From Paguma larvata (lineage: Eukaryota; Chordata; Mammalia; Carnivora; Viverridae), in contig CM057826.1 of the NCBI GenBank assembly GCA_030068075.1, positions 114,414,746 through 114,478,745 of the forward strand: 64,000 nt of DNA, written 5' to 3'. Of the stretch, positions 32,505-43,065 are shown in pieces. A model generated the notes under the pieces. It had not been told where the DNA came from. It worked only from the letters and a program-made list of their open reading frames with translations, and ran no database searches. The position numbers and the translations under genes are program-made. The stretch's first letter is position 1, and each line of letters opens with the position of its first letter.

Positions 32505-33350
32505 ATGACTACTTATTGAATATCTACTCTATTCCAGGTACCGTTGTAGGAGTTGGGAATATAAGAGTGAAGAGAACGAGATCTCTCTTCTCAGAGAGCT
32601 TACATTCTAGAGGAGCAAGATCGCCCTTAACCAAATAAAAAAATAAATCTACAAGATAACTTCAGCTCTTTGAAATGTGCTGTGAAGTAAAATACCACCA
32701 GCTGTTTGTTACTTCTCATGGACTGCCCTCAGCTGTTAGCAATTAATGGCTTCACCTGACAGACTTTTTAACTTCTGCTGTTGGCGAACAGCAGTTGGAG
32801 CCAGAGCCACTTCAGCCTGAAGGTGCTGTTCAGGTTGCCCCTCAGGGACCACCATTAGCCATTGGCAAGAGTAAACTTTAACTTCTTCTGTGTTTGAAGT
32901 ATGTTTGTTCAGAATCATCAGCAAATAAATGTAGATTGTCCTTGAGAAAAAGGAAAGAAGAATATGGTGGATGCAAAAGACTGCGCTCTGAAGACTTCCC
33001 AGAGCAGGTGTTTGAACTGACACCCTAATGATGAGGCGGGCTCATTATTTGCAGATCTGGGAGTGAAGTGTTGGAGGTGTTGAGCATACATGAAACAGGA
33101 GTGGCATCCATGGCACCGAGCATGCTTGGAAAGTTCGAGGACAACACAGACAACTGTAGCGACCAGAGCCAAGTGAGTAAGGGGGAAATCGTATATGCTA
33201 AGGCCAAAGTGGGGGGCAGGGCCGGATGATTTTAGTGCTTTGTAGGCTGTGCTGAGGAGCTTATGTTGATGTTAACTTCATTTTCAAGTCTTCGGAGGAC
33301 TGTCTGCAGAAGAGAGGCCTGAAGTGATTTAAGAGTTTAGGATGTCAGTG
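32505..33350 (-). mobile_element. L2 LINE 3' region, minus strand, interrupted
   Basis: ACTTATTGAATATCTACTCT, CCAGGTACCGTTGTAGGAG and GAGAGCTTACATTCTAGAGG mark the reversed L2 end. The L2 order resumes at about 32,960 with GAACTGACACCCTAATGATG and GCTTTGTAGGCTGTGCTGAG. About 220 bases at 32,735-32,960 do not fit and may be a separate, unidentified insert that contains a perfect 8-bp hairpin (CTGCTGTT/AACAGCAG, GGCG loop, 32,775-32,794). Confidence 0.7.
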
Positions 33351-33880
33351 AGAATAAAGCACAGTTGCTTCCCTCTAGGAGCTGATAAACTACATCACTA
33401 ATTATGATTCAAGGCAGTTATTGAAGGATGAGTTGTAAGCGTGTACAGGCTTCCGCCACCTCAGGGATACATTCACCTGGAAGATGGTGTCCCCATCGCT
33501 CTGGCAGTGATCCTCCAAAACCAGTTTAGCATTAAAGACTAAAAGTACCTGGAGTCTTTGAATTCAAAGGGGGAAATAGTCTTTTTTTTTTTTTTTTTTT
33601 GAAATGTAGTCGGTAACTTTCAGAGAGTATGATAAAATCTTTCGGTCCCTTCAGAAAGGGCTTGTATGGTACAAGTCCCGACATCCAATCTTTTATCTCT
33701 TTGATTGGTGGTAAAGGGGAAGCATAATGTCTGAGCGTTTTGGACTCAAAGAAATCCCTCTTCTTTTGTGTTTGCTGATGGGGGCTTTAGAAAAGGAATA
33801 TTTGAGCGTGTTATTGGAGAGTAAAGTCAGTCATTCTTGATGCAATGCCCTTGATTCAGGAGCTTGTAATGTCTAGACGG
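33350..33880. other. Low-copy DNA with a T19 run, no gene seen
   Basis: An uninterrupted run of about 19 T at 33,582-33,600 is not attached to a recognisable element. Confidence 0.5.
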
Positions 33881-33884
33881 AGCG

Positions 33885-34020
33885 GTTTCTGGGGTCAGAA
33901 TCTGTGAGTTCTTGCTGTTGCTCTGTGTCCTTGAGGAAACATTTTCACTTAAGAAGTTTGTGTTGGTTACTCACAGCCAGATGAGGGAGTTGATTTAGAC
34001 CATCCCTAAGTTCCTCACCA
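33885..34020 (+). mobile_element. MIR fragment, plus strand
   Basis: TTTCTGGGGTCAGAATCTGT, GTGTCCTTGAGGAAACATTT and CAGATGAGGGAGTTGATTTA follow the plus-strand MIR order with high divergence. Confidence 0.5.
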
Positions 34021-34149
34021 CTACCTTTTACTTCTGATGACCTGCTAACCCCTTTGCATTTGGGTTGATGTAATATCCCCAGTGGGCTTTGGGGACCCTC
34101 ATAAAAGGGAAGCCGACCATGCCAACTATTTGTGGTCTCCATGAACATT

Positions 34150-34545
34150 GTCGTTAACTTGCTGTGAGTGTTTGAATACTGAGAGGCTTATAAAAGAATA
34201 TAAAAGCTGCTTCAGAAAACTCATGATCCATCGTGGAAGATAAGACATAAACAGATGACAAGTGAAATAATACAGTGCAAGGTGAGTAATATGATAGGCC
34301 ACAAGGAGTAACATGATACCTTTTTAATGGAAAAAATATGGCGCAAAATCAATGCAGGAAAAACTGAGCTCCTAACTTCTGAGGGGTGTGTTCATTTATG
34401 TATTTAAATTATTAAATCATTTAACAAATAGTTACTGTGTGCTCACTCTATGCCAAGAGCTCTGCTAGGTGCTGAAGAGAAGGGACCCAACATGAATATG
34501 CTAGATACACAAATCAATAATTGCAGTTTGGGGAAGGTACTCACA
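34150..34545 (-). mobile_element. L2 LINE fragments, minus strand
   Basis: GATAAGACATAAACAGATGA with AGGTGAGTAATATGATAGGC (34,230-34,300) and, further on, TTTAACAAATAGTTACTGTG and CTATGCCAAGAGCTCTGCTA (34,420-34,470) are both minus-strand L2 3' segments. Their order means two fragments or a rearranged copy. Confidence 0.6.
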
Positions 34546-34549
34546 GCTG

Positions 34550-34950
34550 CTCAGAGGTCTCCTCTCTTCCACTCGCTACCAGAAAGATGTGTGTATATTA
34601 AACTGCCAACTTAGCCTATCAGAATTTTCTGAAACTTCTCCCAAGATTTGCAGAATTAGAGAACTATCTAATTACCAGCTACCTATTACCTTTCTCCTGT
34701 TCCCTATAGAGATCACATGCATCCCATTTGAATACCTCTGAGGACAAAGAGCTCCTTACTTTCCGAGATGGCCATTCTCACCATTATGTGGCGACAGCAG
34801 TTATTCATAGTTTGTTCATAATGAACCACTCTTCTTTTCCTCTTTCATACAGTTCTGTGCTTGTTACTAGGGAAATCTGTGGGCTCACACCCCAAAGGCA
34901 ATCTTGCAGGCTTTCTTCTTTATTGGGACCAAAGAAACTTTTTTTTTTTC
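34550..34950. other. Low-copy DNA, no gene seen
   Basis: No recognised repeat. An 87-codon plus frame starting at 34,728 runs on into the adjacent SINE. Confidence 0.5.
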
Positions 34951-34955
34951 CCCTC

Positions 34956-35052
34956 GGGACACCTGGCTGGCTCAGTCGGTACAGCATGTGACTCTTGATC
35001 TCAAGGTCCTGAGTTCAAGTTCCACATTGGGCATGGAGCCTACTTAAAAAAA
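34956..35052 (+). mobile_element. Short older SINEC, plus strand
   Basis: GGGACACCTGGCTGGCTCAG head, B-box region GAGTTCAAGTTCCACATTGG, then GGCATGGAGCCTACTT and an A run. It lacks the long CT-rich domain of the felid subfamily, so an older or truncated form. Its A-tail meets the poly(T) of the adjacent L1, tail to tail. Confidence 0.8.
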
Positions 35053-35665
35053 TTTTTTTTAATTGAAATACAATTGACACACAATATTGCATTAGTTTTA
35101 GATGTATAACACAGTGATTTGACAACTCTATACTTTCTGCTATGCTCACCTCCAGTGTAGCTCCCATCTGTCACCATACAACACTGTTAAAATACCATTG
35201 GCTCCATCCTCTATGCTGTACTTTTCATCCCCATGACTTACGCATTCCATTAACAGGAAGCGTGTATCTTCCACTACCCTTCATCCATTTTGTTACTCAG
35301 CACCTTCCCTTCTGCCAATCAGCAGTGTGTTCTCTGTATTTGTGAGTCTTGCTCTGCCTTTTTTTTTTGTTTCTTCCTTTGCTTTGCCTGCTTCTTAGAT
35401 TCCACATAAACAAGTGAAATCACGGCATATTTGTCTTTCTCTGACTCATTTCACTTAGCATAATGCCCTCTAGGACCATCCATGTTGTCACAAATGACAA
35501 GATCTCTTTGTTTATGGCTCAGTAGTATTCCATGATGTATATATACTATATCTTCTTTATCCGTTTGTCAATGGGTAGACACGGGCTGTTTCCTTATCTT
35601 GGCAATAATCATAGGGGTGCACATCTTATACCTTCTTGAATTAGTATTTTTGTTTCAAAGGAATA
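35053..35665 (-). mobile_element. L1 (L1MA-like) 3' end, minus strand
   Basis: Poly(T), AATTGAAATACAATTGACAC, GTATAACACAGTGATTTGAC, TCTGTCACCATACAAC, then the ORF2 end complement (TTTCACTTAGCATAATGCCC, ACCATCCATGTTGTCACAAA, GTAGTATTCCATGATGTATA). Older and more diverged than the L1s at 8.6, 16.3 and 41 kb. Confidence 0.88.
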
Positions 35666-35704
35666 TTTATAAACAGTGTAATATAAAATGAATAACAGTG
35701 TTTT

Positions 35705-35852
35705 AAATCCAGACTCTGAAAAAAAATTAAAAATAAATAAATCCAGACTCTGAGCTGTTAGTACAGAGCTGGATGTGGGGCTCTAACTCACAAACCATGA
35801 GATCATGTCCTGAGTCGAAGTCACATGCTTCACTGAGCCATCCAGGCGCCCC
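35705..35852 (-). mobile_element. Partial SINEC, minus strand, interrupted by a tail-only insert
   Basis: The head (GGGGCGCCTGGATGGCTCAG on the minus strand, from 35,852) and body down to TCCAGACTCTGAG are present, while the tail half is missing. At 35,705-35,719 and 35,739-35,753 the 15-mer AAATCCAGACTCTGA is repeated exactly around a 19-base A-rich spacer. Confidence 0.8.
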
Positions 35853-35938
35853 AGGAATAATAGTATTTTAAAGATAACATTTCATCTACTTCATTATCTT
35901 TCAACATACATGATTACATAGCAGGTGGGGTGTAGACA

Positions 35939-36193
35939 AACCGTTTTCATTCTTTTTTTTTAATTTTTTTTAAAACATTTTTATTTATTTTTGAGAGACA
36001 TAGAGACAGAGTGTGAACAGGGGAAGGGCAGAGAGAGAGGGAGACACAGAATCCAAAGCAGGCTCCAGGCTCTGAGCTGTCAGCACAGAGCCCGACGCGG
36101 GGCTCGAACTCACAGACTGTGAGGTCATGACCTGAGCCAAAGTTGGCTGCTTAACCCAATGAGCCACCCAGGCGCCCCCGTTTTCATTCTTTA
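35939..36193 (-). mobile_element. SINEC_Fc, minus strand, with TSD
   Basis: Full-length element about 35,956-36,178. TSD CCGTTTTCATTCTTT at about 35,940 and CGTTTTCATTCTTT from 36,180 is nearly perfect, indicating a fairly young copy. Confidence 0.95.
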
Positions 36194-36514
36194 TGTGTCA
36201 CACAAGGGTTGGTTTAATTTAACAAATAGAACATATTCGCATAAAGTCAAATTCCCAGATTTCAAAGATGAGTTTGAATTTCACAGGCTATTTCCTAGAA
36301 GTTTGTCTTAGATCCTGCTTTCATTAGCTCAAATAAGATGACTTTGACAGTCATTAAAAGTAATTATTTGCCTAGTGGTTTTCTAGTAAGCCACATGTAT
36401 TATGACCTCTGGAACCCTGAAATGAATCTATAAAAAATCATTTGCATATTTTCAGAAATTCCTTATCTTGAACTGCTTAAGTTACATCTTGTAATGACCT
36501 CCAGGACAAAGCAC

Positions 36515-36605
36515 TCTTCCATTTACTAATTCAGTATCTATTATGTGGCAGCACTCTGCTGAGTACTTATGAATAATCCCCATTATTACAAGGGATAGAC
36601 ATCGA
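36515..36605 (-). mobile_element. L2 3' tip, minus strand
   Basis: TTAATTCAGTATCTATTATG and CAGCACTCTGCTGAGTACTT resemble the reversed end of L2. Confidence 0.5.
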
Positions 36606-36619
36606 AATAAGTAGGCTCA

Positions 36620-37105
36620 GGGCCTTGATTGGCTGCAAGGATCGTTGCTCATCCAGAGGCTCAAGGGCTCACACTGTGTCCTCAGGACTTGGTCTCCCTC
36701 TCTTTATCTCTCAAAGCCTTTTCCTCTGGAATGACTCCACATTCAGGCAGGTTTCCCTTTGGGGCATGAGAGGGATCACAAGCATCTCCAGGCCTACCTC
36801 ATTCTCTGAGCAGTGCCAGAGGAGATCACTGCCACCACCACCACAGTCCACAGAAGTCCTATAATTTAATCCCATTAGCCTAGATTGGGCCATATTCCTG
36901 TTTCTGGACCGGTTCCAGATTATTCCAAGAGAGTGAACCATGCTGAGCCACAGGGTCACCCAGGAGCAGGGTGTGGGGGCAAGTGAGGTCAGCCTCTTGA
37001 ACCTAGTAATCACTTGGACAGAGAGTAAGAACAGTTCTAGAAGAAAATTGGGTAGAGGTTATGTGGCAGGTAAAACTAGCAGCTGTCTTCTACTGAAGAT
37101 TTTGC
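36620..37105 (+). mobile_element. Old mammalian interspersed repeat, family not assigned (second copy)
   Basis: ACATTCAGGCAGGTTTCCC, CCAGGCCTACCTCATTC, GATTGGGCCATATTCCTGTT, GAGCCACAGGGTCACCCAGG and GGCAGGTAAAACTAGCAG keep the same order as the family seen at 13,855. Covers the second half of that element. Confidence 0.45.
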
Positions 37106-37111
37106 TGATGC

Positions 37112-37360
37112 AAGTTTGCATAAGTTTTCATTACTTACTTACTTATTTACTTACTTACTAACTTACTTATTGGAGAAACAGAGAGAACAGATGAGTGAGG
37201 GGCAAGGGAGAGAGGAAGAATCCTAAGCAGGCTCCATTCACAGCATGGAGCCATATGTGGGACTCAGTTTCGCTGCTATGAGATCATGACATGAGCTCAA
37301 GTCAAGAGTTGGATGCTTAACTGACTGAGCCACCCAGGTGTCCCAAGATTGCATAATTTT
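37112..37360 (-). mobile_element. Older SINEC, minus strand, with (ACTT)n tail and TSD
   Basis: Minus-strand head GGGACACCTGGGTGGCTCAG at 37,344. The tail has expanded into an (ACTT)n microsatellite (37,130-37,170). TSD AAGTTTGCATAAGTTT (37,112-37,127) versus AAGATTGCATAATTTT (37,345-37,360). Confidence 0.88.
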
Positions 37361-37364
37361 TGAA

Positions 37365-38008
37365 TTAGAAGAGAGAATATTTCAGATTAGGAGATAAATG
37401 AGAAATGACCTTTGTATTTAGTTAGTTAATGGCATAATCTGGGGCAGAACCCTTCATAAATGTTTCTTTTTAAAAAGCCAGTCATATAATTTGTGGAGTC
37501 CAGGAAAAAATGAAAACGTGAGGTCCTGTGTTCAAGAAATTGAAGACTATCAAAAACATAACATTAAGTGACGTGCACAGATCACTGGTCAGGAAGCCGT
37601 TCCTGGTCAGCCATCATCATTCCTTCTGTGCAGGATGTGGTGTTTGCTATAATACAGGCATGTAAAGAACTAGGAGACATCACTTTGAACTTTCCCTGGC
37701 TTTCAGCCTAGTATGGAGACAGATAAGTTACAGAAACCCACAAAGATACATTGGTTTTAGTGAAATACATAAAGGAGGACTGTCTTTTGTCAATACATGT
37801 GCTACAAGGGTGAATATCTCTTGAGCTAAATAAGTAGGGTGATAAACTCCACAAAGAGAGAGTAGGAAGTCTCTCTGCACGTTACTTGGCTCCCATGTCA
37901 GTACTGGATTTGATTCTAGCTGCTATATATATTTTAAGAGATTTGAAACCATGTCATATGTCTATAGTACCAGTGTTTTGTTTTATTTCTACTGTTTTTG
38001 TATAAGCA
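37365..38008. other. Low-copy DNA, no gene seen
   Basis: No repeat family, exon or RNA gene recognised. Confidence 0.5.
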
Positions 38009-38009
38009 C

Positions 38010-38364
38010 CTATTAGGGATTGAATTCTCCCAAAATTCAGGTTGAAGCCCTAACCCCCTGTGTCAGTGGATTTGGAGATAGGGCCTTTAAGGAAGTAATT
38101 GGAGAAAAATTAGGTCATGAGGGTGGGACCCTAATCCAATGGGGGCTGATGTCCTTACAAGAAGGGGAAGACACACCAGGATCAGGAATGCACAAAGAGA
38201 GGCTGGGTGAGGACAGAGCAGGATGGTTCAGAGAGGTTTCAGGAAACACAACCCTGCCAGCACCTTCATCTGAGGCTTCCAGCATCCAGAGCTGTGAGAA
38301 AATGAATTCTGTTGTTTAACCCAGTCTGTGGTGTTTTGTTTCGGCAGCCTGAGCTGACTAACAC
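38010..38364 (+). mobile_element. MaLR solo LTR (MLT1/MST type)
   Basis: Starts near TATTAGGGATTGAATTCTCC, with CCAAAATTCAGGTTGAAGCC, GATAGGGCCTTTAAGGAAGT, AGGGTGGGACCCTAATCCAA, TCCTTACAAGAAGGGGAAGA, GAGCTGTGAGAAAATGAATT and the terminal GACTAACACA: the complete order of an ERVL-MaLR LTR. No internal region adjoins, so it is solo. The 99-codon frame inside is incidental. Confidence 0.85.
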
Positions 38365-39360
38365 AGCATCTGATAAATATGTGTTTAATGAATAAGGGAC
38401 TACTTAGAGAAACTGGTCACCCAGAGAAGGGAATATTCAGAAGAAGTATTAGAATTATCTGTGGAAGAAGCAGTGTGTTTTATGTATCCCTAGAGGGAAG
38501 ACTGAAAGTCTATTATTGGTATTGGCTCAACATAAGGAAGAATTTAACAACTAGACTTGATTAGAATTCCTCCAGGAGGGAGACTTCTAGAATTTAACAG
38601 CAGCAGAGAGGGATTCCAATTGCAGGGAAAAGCTCAGTTGCCTGCCTCTTTCAGAAAGGGGAGGGTCAGTTTGTCTCCCTAGGGTGTTTTCTCCAAGATG
38701 TTCTAGAGAGAGTATCCTTTCTTAAAATCAGGGTGAGGGGAGTGAAGGTTGTATATTTCTTAACAAAGTAGTGGCTAATAAATGAATTTGCAAGGGAAAT
38801 AATCAGAGCTGAAACCGGTTTTTTTAAAACTGTGACTTATTATGAACGAAGTAAAAGGCAAGCTTTGAAAAGTATACCTCAAGTATTTGGCAGAATTTAC
38901 CTATTTTCTCTACATTTGGTACAGCTTTACTAATAGTTAATAAAGAGAACTCTCTCTACTGCTTTGATGTGAGTATATTTCCATCAACAGATACGTCCTA
39001 TTGAGATATTTCCCTGAGGGTACTTAGCTGTTAATTCTAAAATCCATGTCGAAATTGCTGTGCTGTCAGAGGAAGTAGTATCAGTTCATCTGATGATGGC
39101 AAATAGAGCAGAGAGTACAGTCCAGAGAGGAAATCAGTTCATCTCCTTAGAACCTCCTTCAACCATTAATGATACTGAAATATCACATAACCACTACTAA
39201 TGAGTAAGGGGGAAAATTAGCTACAAGAGCAAGAAACATAGCAAATCATTTCAGGTGAGGCCAGGACTTAACTACAAGTCACTTAGGTTAATCTCATTGT
39301 TGCTTAGTCCAGAAAACGCAACTAACCAGCATTCTGTTTTTTTCTAGCACTTTGAGACCC
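38365..39360. other. 1 kb low-copy DNA, no gene seen
   Basis: No repeat family or exon recognised. Confidence 0.5.
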
Positions 39361-39363
39361 CCT

Positions 39364-39672
39364 AGGACAGTGGTATGCAATAGATAGAATGTGAACCACA
39401 TGTGTAATTTTAAATATTTTCATAGCCCCATTCAAAAAAGTAAAAGAAACAGCTATAATGAATTTTGATAATTTATTTCACCCAGTATATCCAAAATATT
39501 ATCATTTTAACATGTAATTAACTAAAAGATTCAAATAAGATATTTTACTATTTTTATGAGCCTTAGAAATCTTGGGTGTATTTTATTTAAAGCATAACTC
39601 ATTTTGTACTAACTTCATTTCGTGTGCTATGTAGGCACATATGGTTAGTGGATACTATGCCAGCAGTGCAGA
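39364..39672 (+). mobile_element. hAT-type MITE (MER-class)
   Basis: GGACAGTGGTATGCAATAG start, GTGAACCACATGTGTAATTT, AAAAAAGTAAAAGAAACAGC, CCAGTATATCCAAAATATTA and the TAGTGGATACTATGCCAGCA end follow a known short DNA-transposon consensus. Confidence 0.65.
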
Positions 39673-39704
39673 GTAAGAGCAGTGGGTTGCAAACTTGTTT
39701 ATGG

Positions 39705-39918
39705 CATATGCCTATTAGGAAAAATAGGGACAAATGAATTGTGTTATAAATTTGTCACATACATTCTAAAATATATAAATACAAATTAAATGAGACACAA
39801 ATAAAAAATACAAGGATGTGTTTTATATATTTATAATATAATCCATGTATACAATTTCTAAAGAAATAAATAAGCATATATTGGGATACCTGTTCACTTT
39901 TTTCCTAATAGGCACATG
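39705..39918. repeat. Imperfect inverted repeat
   Basis: CATATGCCTATTAGGAAAAA (39,705-39,724) pairs with TTTTTCCTAATAGGCACATG (about 39,899-39,918), about 22-base arms with few mismatches and about 175 bases between. May be the ends of an AT-rich MITE. Confidence 0.6.
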
Positions 39919-40150
39919 TTTTAATTTTTTGTTGAAGGGTAATTCCCAAATTTTGTCATACTAACATAACTAGTATTACTAAAGATGACGTGATAAAATA
40001 GCTTCATTAATTTTGAAAATCTTGATTTTACATTTGTAAGACTTATGACTTAGCAGTTCTATCACTAGAGCAGTTTATTTTGATTGTTTTTTTTTTAATT
40101 TCTAAAATTAAAAGGTTTTTTTGATGTTTATTTTTAAGAGAGACAGCGAG

Positions 40151-40360
40151 GGGCGCCTGGGTGGCTCCGTTGGTTGAGCGTCCGACTTCCGCTCAGGTCA
40201 TAAACTCACGGTCTGTGAGTTCGAGCCCTGCATCGGCCTCTGTGCTGACAGCTCAGAGCCTGGAGCCTGCTTCGATTCTGTGTCTCCCTCTTTCTCTGCC
40301 CCTCCCCTACTCCTGCACTGTCTCTCTCTCTCAAAAATAAAGATACATTAAAAAAATTAC
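40151..40360 (+). mobile_element. SINEC_Fc, plus strand, inserted in the outer SINE
   Basis: GGGCGCCTGGGTGGCTCCGT head, GTGAGTTCGAGCCCTGCATC B box region, CT-rich domain and CAAAAATAAAG tail. Its A-rich tail was the target of the L1 that follows. Confidence 0.92.
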
Positions 40361-41838
40361 TTTCATTTTTTTGAGGAACCTCCACACAGTTCTCCAGAGT
40401 GGTTGCACCAGTTTGCATTCCCACCAACAGTGCAAGAGGGTGCCTGTTTCTCCACATCCTTGCCAGCATCTATAGTTTCCTGATTTGTTCATTTTAGCCA
40501 CTCTGACTGGTGTGAGGTGGTATCTCAGTGTGGTTTTGATTTTTATTTCCCTGATGATGAGTGATCTTGAGCATCGTTTCATGTGTCTGTTGGCCATCTG
40601 GATGCCTTCTTGGAGAAGTGTCTATTCATATCTTCCGCCCATTTCTTCACTGGGTTATTCGTTTTTCGGGTGTGGAGTTTGGTAAGTTCTTTATAGATTT
40701 TAGATACTAGTCCTTTATCCGATATGTCATTTGCGATTATCTTTTCCCATTCCGTTGGTTGCTTATCAGTTTTGTTGGTTGTTTTCCTTTGCCATGCAGA
40801 AGCTTTTTATCTTGATGAGGTCCCAATAGTTCATTTTTGCTTTTAATTCCCTTGCCTTTGGAGACGTGTTGAGTAGGAATTTGGTACATCTTAGGTCAAA
40901 GAGGCTTTTTCCTGCTTTCTCCTCTAGGATTTTGATGGTTTCCTGTCTCACATTCAGATCCTTCATCCATTTAGAGTTTATTGTTGTGAGTGATGTAAGA
41001 AGTGGTCTAGTTTCATTCTTTTGCATGTTGCTGTCCAGTTTTCCCAGCACCATTTATTAAAGAGGCTGTCTTTTTTCCATTGGGTACTCTTTCCCGCTTT
41101 GTCAAAGATTAGTTGGCCATATACTTGCGGGTCCATTTCTGAGTTTTCTATTCTATTCCATTGGTCTATGTGTCTGATTTTGTGCCAATACCATACTGTC
41201 TTGATGACTACCACTTTGTAGTAGAGGTTGAAGTCTGGAGAACTGTGTGGATGTTCCTCAAAAAAATGAAAATAGACTTACCCTATGACCCAGCAATAGC
41301 ACTGTTAGGAATCTACCCAAGAGATCCAGGACTGCTGATGCATAGGGGCACATGTACCCCGATGTTCATAGCAGCACATTCAACAATAGCTAAATCATGG
41401 AAAGAGACTAAGTGTCCATCAACTGATGAATGGATAAAGAAGCTGTGGTGTATGTATATACAATGGAATACTACACAGCAATGAGAAAGAATAAAATCTG
41501 GCCATGTGGGCAACGTGGATGGAACTGGAGGATATTATGCTGAGTTAAATAATTCAGGCAGAGAAAGACAGATGCCATATGTTCCCACGCATAGGTAGGC
41601 TTTGGAAGACCTAGCAGAGAACCAGGGGGGAGGGGAGGAGGGGAAGGGAAAAAAAAGCCACAGAGAGGAAGACATGACATGAGAGACTCTCAAAGAATAG
41701 TAACAAACTGAGAGGAGAGGGGGATGTGGGAGGGGGGAAAGTGGGTGATGGGCACAGAGGAGGGCACTCATTGGGTTGAGCATTGGGTGTTGTATGGAAA
41801 CCAATTTGACAATAAATTATTATTAAAAAAAATTAAAA
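40361..41838 (+). mobile_element. 5'-inverted (twin-primed) carnivore L1 fragment
   Basis: 40,361-41,236 is L1 ORF2 in reverse: minus-strand frames read the C-terminal ORF2 domain, with segments such as [14 protein letters not shown] and [15 protein letters not shown]. From about 41,237 the same ORF2 continues in the plus direction ([18 protein letters not shown], then the 3' UTR and A-rich tail to 41,838). About 35 bases around TTCCTCAAAAAAATGAAA occur in both arms. A one-base frameshift lies near 41,455. Dead copy of the LINE reverse transcriptase. Confidence 0.93.
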
Positions 41839-42014
41839 AAAAGACAGCAAGCATGGTGGGGAGAGGCGCGGGAGGTGGGGGCAGACTGAGAATTCAAAGC
41901 TGGCTCTGTGCTGACAGCAGAGAGCCGGATGTGGGGCTGGAACTCACAAACCACTAGATCATGACCCGAGCCAAAGTTGGATGATTAAGTGACTGAGTCA
42001 CGCTGGCACCCCTA

Positions 42015-42208
42015 TTTTTTTTAATTTTTAATAATGTTTATTTATTTCTGAGTGGGGGCAGGGAGAGAGGGAAACAGAGAATTTTATGTAAGCTCTGCTT
42101 TGTCTGCACAGAGTCTGATGCAGGGCTTGAACTTGCTAACTGTGAGATCATGACCTGAGCCAAAATCAGGAGTTGGACTGTCAGCCAACCGCACTTCCCA
42201 GGTGCCCT
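42015..42208 (-). mobile_element. Older SINEC, minus strand
   Basis: Poly(T)-rich tail complement, GGGAGAGAGGGAAACAGAGA, then CTTGAACTTGCTAACTGTGA and ATCATGACCTGAGCC. The head near 42,190-42,208 is degraded. Abuts the outer SINE of the nest. Confidence 0.8.
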
Positions 42209-42484
42209 GCAATTCTTGATTTTAATGACTGTCAAAGCTGAAAAACATGACCAAAGATAAACTGAAGACATCCATTATTGATTGCAGTTGAAATCATACT
42301 CATTTTTCAGTCCCATCCACCAATTACATAAAAGGCTTTGCAATAATTTAACATGTAAATTTCTATTTCCCTGATGTCACTCAGTAGTTACTTTACTTGC
42401 ATTCTCATATTTTCAACAAACAGATTCAAAGCCCCCTGAAACTCTTCATTGTGACAATTTGCAAATGATTGGAAAACTCTGTGT

Positions 42485-43065
42485 CTGATAGATCCTAAGA
42501 TGACCCTTGATGTTTTCACCTCTCCTGAAGTTTATGCCTTTGTATAATCCTGCTCCTTTGAGTATGGGCATGATACAGGACTTACTTCCAGCCTATAGAA
42601 TATGACAAAGGAGATAGGATATCAGTCTCATGATTTTGTTTGGTTATATAAGTTTCTGTCTTAGCAGAGTCGTATGAGAGACTTCTTTGAGGTCTGGAGG
42701 AAATGAGTGGCCATGTTAGAGAAGCCCACATAGAAAGGACCTATTGGCAGTTTCTGGGACTACAGGCAGTCTCCAGACACTAGCCACTGAAAAGCTTGGG
42801 GCCTTGGTCATACAGTCACAAGGAAATTAATTCTGCCAACAACCTGAAGGAACTGGGAAGCAGATTCTTCCCCATTCGAGCCTCCAGATGAAAACAGTCC
42901 AGCGAGACACTAACTGCAACCTGGAGAGACCCTAGGCAGACCCTAAACCTTGCCCTCACTCTTCATCTAGGGAAACTGTGAGATAAGAAATGTATGGGTT
43001 TTGTTTTAAACTGTTAGTTTTCTGGTAATTTATTAGATACCAATAGAAAATGAATACATTTGGTT
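42485..43065 (+). mobile_element. MaLR LTR (MLT1 type)
   Basis: GTGGCCATGTTAGAGAAGCC, CAGATGAAAACAGTCCAGCG, ACTAACTGCAACCTGGAGAG, AAACTGTGAGATAAGAAATG and TTTTAAACTGTTAGTTTTCT follow the MLT1 LTR order to its end. Solo, with no internal region seen. Confidence 0.8.

Larger units (their letters stand above)
40104..42012 (-). mobile_element. Outer SINEC (minus strand) split by later insertions
   Basis: Tail and CT-rich complement at about 40,104-40,150, the remaining body and head at about 41,842-42,012 (ending GGCACCCC). AGACAGCGAG (40,141-40,150) and AGACAGCAAG (41,842-41,851) are the duplicated target of the inner SINE insertion. Confidence 0.82.

Noticed and set aside
40331..41484. LINE ORF2 frames as possible genes
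   Set aside because: They are fragments of a 5'-inverted, frameshifted L1, not an intact reverse-transcriptase gene.
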